39,443 nt of DNA from Bacillota bacterium (lineage in GTDB: Bacteria; Bacillota; SHA-98; UBA4971): the NCBI GenBank assembly GCA_012842395.1, contig DUSX01000032.1, positions 1 through 39,443 of the forward strand. The letters run 5' to 3'. The translations under genes were made by a program, and so were the position numbers. The first letter of the stretch is position 1. Each line of letters begins with the position of its first letter. This document shows positions 36,582-39,443 of the stretch, one piece after another. Below the pieces are notes generated by a model, which did no database searches, was not told where the DNA came from, and saw only the letters and a program-made list of their open reading frames with translations.

Positions 36582-36695
36582 GGTCTTAGGGATGGCGCCC
36601 CGCCCGTTGTTGTTCTATTCTGCCCCCGAGGCGCGTAAGGATAGCCTGGAATCCGCGTAAGACAAGCGGTTGCCTTTGGGCGGGGGGCAGGCTGG

Positions 36696-37724
36696 ATGGA
36701 CAGGGCGGTGGTGTTCTCCGTCGGGTTTTGCATTCTGGTGGTTCTCGTTGTGCCGTCTGTGCTGGTGCGCGGGTGTGACTTCGGAATCGCACCCCGCGAA
36801 AGGGCCGCGGGACCGAACATCAGGGTGTTCATGGTTTCCACTGGGCAGACGGTGGAGATGCCCCTGGACGAGTACGTCAGAGGCGTGGTCGCCGCGGAGA
36901 TGCCGGCCTCGTTCGGGCTAGAGGCGCTGAAAGCGCAGGCGGTCGCGGCGCGCACGTTCGCCGTGAGGAGAATGAGACAGTTCGGAGGACCTGGGTGCAC
37001 GGCTCACGCGGGCGCGGACGTGTGCACGGACAGCCAGCATTGCCAGGCGTGGGTATCCGATGACGAGCTGCGGAAGCGCCTCGGGTACCTCGAATACTAC
37101 GCGTACGTGCGCAAGATAGCGAGCGCGGTCGAGTCCACCTCAGGGAAGGTCGTTACCTACCAGGGGAAGCCCATCGAGGCATACTACCACGCCGCTTCGG
37201 GTGGATCGACCGAGAACTCCGAGGACGTGTGGCAGACGGCCGTCCCTTACCTGCGGGCCGTGTCCACGCAGTTTGAGGCGAAGGAGCCGAGCTTCCAGGA
37301 GCGGGTCGAGTTCACCGTCGACGAGCTTGAGAAGAAACTCGGAGTCAAGCTGACGCAGAAGAAGGTGAGGACATACAAAGTCGCGGGCAAGGACGTCCAA
37401 GTGGTCGCCGAGGAGAAGATGGACCGGCCCATCGAGGTACTGAGCGCCTCGCCCACAGGAAGGGTTAAGGAGATCCGCATCGGCGACAAGATCTTCTCCG
37501 GTTTCTCGCTCCGTGAGGCCCTCGGGCTGCGCTCCACCAAGCTGACCTACCAGATGACTGGGGATAAGGTCTCCTTCACCACCACCGGCTACGGTCACGG
37601 CGTCGGGATGTCGCAGTACGGGGCCCAGGCCATGGCCCAAGCCGGCAAGACCTACGTAGATATCCTCAAGCACTACTATACGGGCACCGAAGTCACAACG
37701 CTTGCAGGAATAGAATCCCGCTGA
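36696..37724 (+). CDS. spoIID: Stage II sporulation protein D, peptidoglycan lytic transglycosylase
   Basis: Membrane-anchored lytic transglycosylase of the SpoIIDMP engulfment machine, made in the mother cell. 342 residues: one N-terminal membrane anchor (about 5-25), MPLDEYVRGVVAAEMPASF (55-73) with presumed catalytic Glu68, LKAQAVAARTFAV (78-90), a Cys/His cluster C101, H104, C110, H115, C116 in the region known to bind zinc in SpoIID, the substrate segment YYHAASGGSTENSEDVW (163-179), and the C-terminal GHGVGMSQYGAQAMA (300-314). No convincing sigmaE promoter was found in the 114 bp upstream. Confidence 0.96.
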   Translation: MDRAVVFSVGFCILVVLVVPSVLVRGCDFGIAPRERAAGPNIRVFMVSTGQTVEMPLDEYVRGVVAAEMPASFGLEALKAQAVAARTFAVRRMRQFGGPGCTAHAGADVCTDSQHCQAWVSDDELRKRLGYLEYYAYVRKIASAVESTSGKVVTYQGKPIEAYYHAASGGSTENSEDVWQTAVPYLRAVSTQFEAKEPSFQERVEFTVDELEKKLGVKLTQKKVRTYKVAGKDVQVVAEEKMDRPIEVLSASPTGRVKEIRIGDKIFSGFSLREALGLRSTKLTYQMTGDKVSFTTTGYGHGVGMSQYGAQAMAQAGKTYVDILKHYYTGTEVTTLAGIESR

Positions 37725-37833
37725 CCCAGGAATGAGATCCCGCTATTCCCTTCTTGGCGGTTCCCAGGCTACTGGTTGCACTCGAGGAGGTCCTCCGCAC
37801 GGGAGTGCTTCACCATGCCGGGGGCTCGGGCTC

Positions 37834-37865
37834 GCGCGCGCTTTGGCGCGCGCTTTGCCTTTCTT
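37834..37865 (+). terminator. Rho-independent terminator behind spoIID
   Basis: GCGCGCGC (37834-37841), loop TTTG, GCGCGCGC (37846-37853), then TTTGCCTTTCTT. Confidence 0.75.
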
Positions 37866-38108
37866 CCCACACGTAGCCCGTCCGAAGCCAAGCTCGTCTC
37901 GGTATGGTGCTGCGCGTTTTCGTCACTTTCCTCGAGGGCTTTTTGAGGACGCCAGGGTTGACGGTGCTTGCACGATTGGCCGCCGAGGATTTGGCCAGCC
38001 TATGCACCGAATTCGGACGAGGCGCGCCGTAAGCGCGTCGCGCCTGGAAGGCAAGGCCGAATGCCTGCCCAACTCCCTATCACCCTCTTTCAGGGTCTGC
38101 ATAGGCCT
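37866..38108. other. Non-coding stretch between spoIID and the M23 gene
   Basis: A frame is open through much of 37732-38424, but it crosses the terminator, overlaps the M23 gene and encodes low-complexity Arg/Ser/Gly sequence, so I do not call it. No known RNA or repeat was recognised. Confidence 0.4.
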
Positions 38109-38137
38109 GCATAACCAGGAAACAAGTGGGGAGAATA
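38109..38137 (+). promoter_or_regulatory. Possible sigmaF/sigmaG promoter of the spoIIQ-like gene
   Basis: GCATA (38109-38113) fits the -35 GYWTA. GGGGAGAATA (38128-38137) fits the -10 GGHRANAMTW in nine of ten positions. The 14-bp spacer is one short of the common 15. In Bacillus, spoIIQ is transcribed by sigmaF, so the match agrees with the gene call. Confidence 0.5.
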
Positions 38138-38165
38138 TCGCTGGGGTGATGGTATGGAGGGAAAG

Positions 38166-39212
38166 ATGGGGAGAAGGAAGAGACAGCTATCTTCGGAAGG
38201 AAGCCGGGCGCGCCTTATGCGCCTCGTTCAGCACGGAGCTCGAACATGCGTGCGTGGTGTGGCGAACGCGTGGAGCAGCCTGTCGAGGGCGATGCCGCCC
38301 CGAAACATCGCGATGGTGGTGGCGGCGGGGGGCTTCGCCTTCGGGCTCGGGTTCGCGCTTGGACGGCTCAACATGTCTCCCGCGGCGCCTCTCCAGCGCG
38401 GCTACGTCACCATCGAGCCGCTGAAATCCGGGGACGCGGGAACGACCGTGGCCGAGGCTCCTCAACCGGAGACCACGGAAGGCAAAGCTGCGCCCGTGGA
38501 TGCTCAGACTCCGCCAACGGGGGCGGCGGCGACCGAGGTGAGGCGCTCGTCACCAGCCGGTAGCGACGACGCCAGCTCAGGCGGGGAAACCGGCGACCAG
38601 ACGGACGCGGAAGAGGGCCGGGGACAGACGGGCTCGAGCTCGGTCGGCAGGGAGGCAACGCCAGTGACAGCGGCCGTCCCCACCAACGTGGATGACACGT
38701 CCGGTTTGGTGGGACCTCGTCCGTCAGCTAGCGGCACGACGACGTCACACGGCGCGACCGGGGGCGGAGCTGTACCGGGCAGCGGTAGCGCTGAAACCCG
38801 GGCCGGGTCAGCGGGGACGCAGACAGCACGCGAAAAGGTGCTCATGCCCGTGCAAGGACGCGTGATCTCTGAGTTCGGGTGGAGGAGGCACCCAGTCTTC
38901 GCCGATTGGCGCTATCATACCGGGATCGACATCGCGGCCTCGGAGGGGATTCCAGTGAGGGCGGCGCTTTCTGGAAAGGTCGTGGAGGTGGATAACGACA
39001 GGCAACTAGGCCTTTACGTCGTCCTCGAACACCAGGGCGGGCTCCGCACGAAGTACGGGCACCTTCAGTCGAGCTCGGTGGCCCCGGGCGATCAAGTGGC
39101 CCAGGGACAATCCATCGGTAGGGCCGGATCGTCTGGCGTCACGTCCGGGTGCTACCTACACTTCGAGGTGATTCGCGGAGGAAAGGCGGAGGATCCCAGG
39201 GAATTCCTGTAG
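38166..39212 (+). CDS. SpoIIQ-like membrane-anchored M23 (LytM) domain protein
   Basis: About 348 residues: a basic cytoplasmic N-terminus, one membrane span (about 46-66), a long Thr/Ser/Gly/Ala-rich linker (about 85-220) and a C-terminal LytM/M23 domain (about 224-348). Zinc ligands His251 and Asp255 (HTGID) and His332 (HFE) and the YGHL histidine (299) are present, but the HxH motif reads YLH: Tyr330 replaces the first, catalytic histidine. Position after spoIID, before spoIIID, and a sigmaF-like promoter point to SpoIIQ, the forespore partner of SpoIIIAH. SpoIIQ of Bacillus is also a degenerate M23. ATG 38166 has GGAGGGAAAG upstream; ATG 38154 is an alternative. Confidence 0.85.
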   Translation: MGRRKRQLSSEGSRARLMRLVQHGARTCVRGVANAWSSLSRAMPPRNIAMVVAAGGFAFGLGFALGRLNMSPAAPLQRGYVTIEPLKSGDAGTTVAEAPQPETTEGKAAPVDAQTPPTGAAATEVRRSSPAGSDDASSGGETGDQTDAEEGRGQTGSSSVGREATPVTAAVPTNVDDTSGLVGPRPSASGTTTSHGATGGGAVPGSGSAETRAGSAGTQTAREKVLMPVQGRVISEFGWRRHPVFADWRYHTGIDIAASEGIPVRAALSGKVVEVDNDRQLGLYVVLEHQGGLRTKYGHLQSSSVAPGDQVAQGQSIGRAGSSGVTSGCYLHFEVIRGGKAEDPREFL

Positions 39213-39308
39213 ATGTCAGTAAGTAAGGCAAGGCTCACGTAAGGGCCCAGCCAGGGTTTCGCACCCCCCTTAAGGCGAAGCTTGAAGCCCCGCCCCGGCA
39301 GGGCCTGA

Positions 39309-39337
39309 CATATCTCGCTGCTCCCCGAATATACATT
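39309..39337 (+). promoter_or_regulatory. Possible sigmaE promoter of spoIIID
   Basis: CATATC (39309-39314) resembles the sigmaE -35 (GHATA core ATA). TATACATT (39330-39337) matches CATACAMT at six of eight positions, with a 15-bp gap. spoIIID is a known sigmaE target in Bacillus and clostridia. The preceding 39213-39308 holds nothing recognisable. Confidence 0.45.
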
Positions 39338-39368
39338 GTATTAAACCGGGGGCAGGGGGGCAGTCGAG

Positions 39369-39443
39369 ATGAGAGAGTACATCCGGCGTCGGGTGCTGGA
39401 CGTGGCTGGCCACATCATCGAGACCAAGTCCACGGTCAGACAG
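39369..39443 (+). CDS. spoIIID: Stage III sporulation regulator SpoIIID, N-terminal 25 codons only
   Basis: The reading frame MREYIRRRVLDVAGH, then IIETKSTVRQ, closely parallels the SpoIIID N-terminus (Bacillus MHDYIKERTIKIGKYIVETK). SpoIIID is a small helix-turn-helix protein that adjusts mother-cell gene expression. The gene runs off the window; the helix-turn-helix would start just beyond it. The ATG follows a G-rich stretch (GGGGGGCAGTCGAG). In Bacillus the next gene is mbl/mreB-like. Confidence 0.9.
   Translation, partial: MREYIRRRVLDVAGHIIETKSTVRQ

Noticed and set aside
37732-38424. 230-codon plus-strand frame between spoIID and the M23 gene
   Set aside because: Runs through a terminator hairpin and overlaps the M23 gene in another frame; composition unlike a protein gene.

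Overview
The window reads as a chromosomal segment of a GC-rich, anaerobic, endospore-forming Bacillota (Clostridia/Limnochordia-like lineage). The evidence is a bifurcating-type [FeFe]-hydrogenase operon, the sporulation genes spoIID, a spoIIQ-like M23 gene and spoIIID, and a run of housekeeping genes (rpmE-tdk-yqhQ-prfA-prmC-ywlC-ywlE-rpiB-upp ... murA-spoIID-spoIIQ-spoIIID) that follows the order known from Bacillus and clostridia. Starts are often GTG or TTG with strong Shine-Dalgarno sites. Several promoters carry a TGn extended -10. The species cannot be named from the sequence. No transposon, prophage, CRISPR array or tRNA was seen.

Layout. (1) 1-777: the end of a 5S rRNA gene and a small CxxC zinc-ribbon protein with its own promoter and structured leader. 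(2) 777-5168, minus strand: a phosphate regulon phoB-phoR-pstB-phoU. It lacks pstS, pstC and pstA, and a Pho-box-like repeat lies directly upstream of pstB. (3) 5594-14732, plus strand: the most interesting part. A histidine kinase whose sensory half is an [FeFe]-hydrogenase-like domain with altered H-cluster motifs is followed by an NtrC-type sigma54 activator. A consensus sigma54 promoter with an upstream palindrome comes next, then a transcription unit encoding a 66-aa protein and hydrogenase subunits HydB, HydA and HydC. The parts fit a self-contained hydrogen/redox-responsive circuit in which a hydrogenase relative senses and a sigma54 activator switches on the real enzyme. (4) 15076-22461: guaB, a secreted DUF4384/PEGA protein, asnS, a secreted TPR/FN3-like protein and a COG2509-type FAD dehydrogenase. 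(5) 22484-24811: an ABC-2 type exporter preceded by a promoter, a 40-codon leader ORF and overlapping antiterminator/terminator hairpins, which looks like ribosome-mediated attenuation. (6) 24816-35102: rpmE, tdk, yqhQ-like, prfA, prmC, ywlC, ywlE, rpiB, upp, comEB, tagO/wecA, wecB. (7) 35155-39443: murA, spoIID, a spoIIQ-like M23 gene with a sigmaF-like promoter, and the first 25 codons of spoIIID with a sigmaE-like promoter.

The ATP synthase operon that commonly lies between upp/wecB and murA in Bacillota is absent here. Start sites were chosen from ribosome-binding sites and known family lengths. Functions rest on motif recognition by eye, not on database searches.
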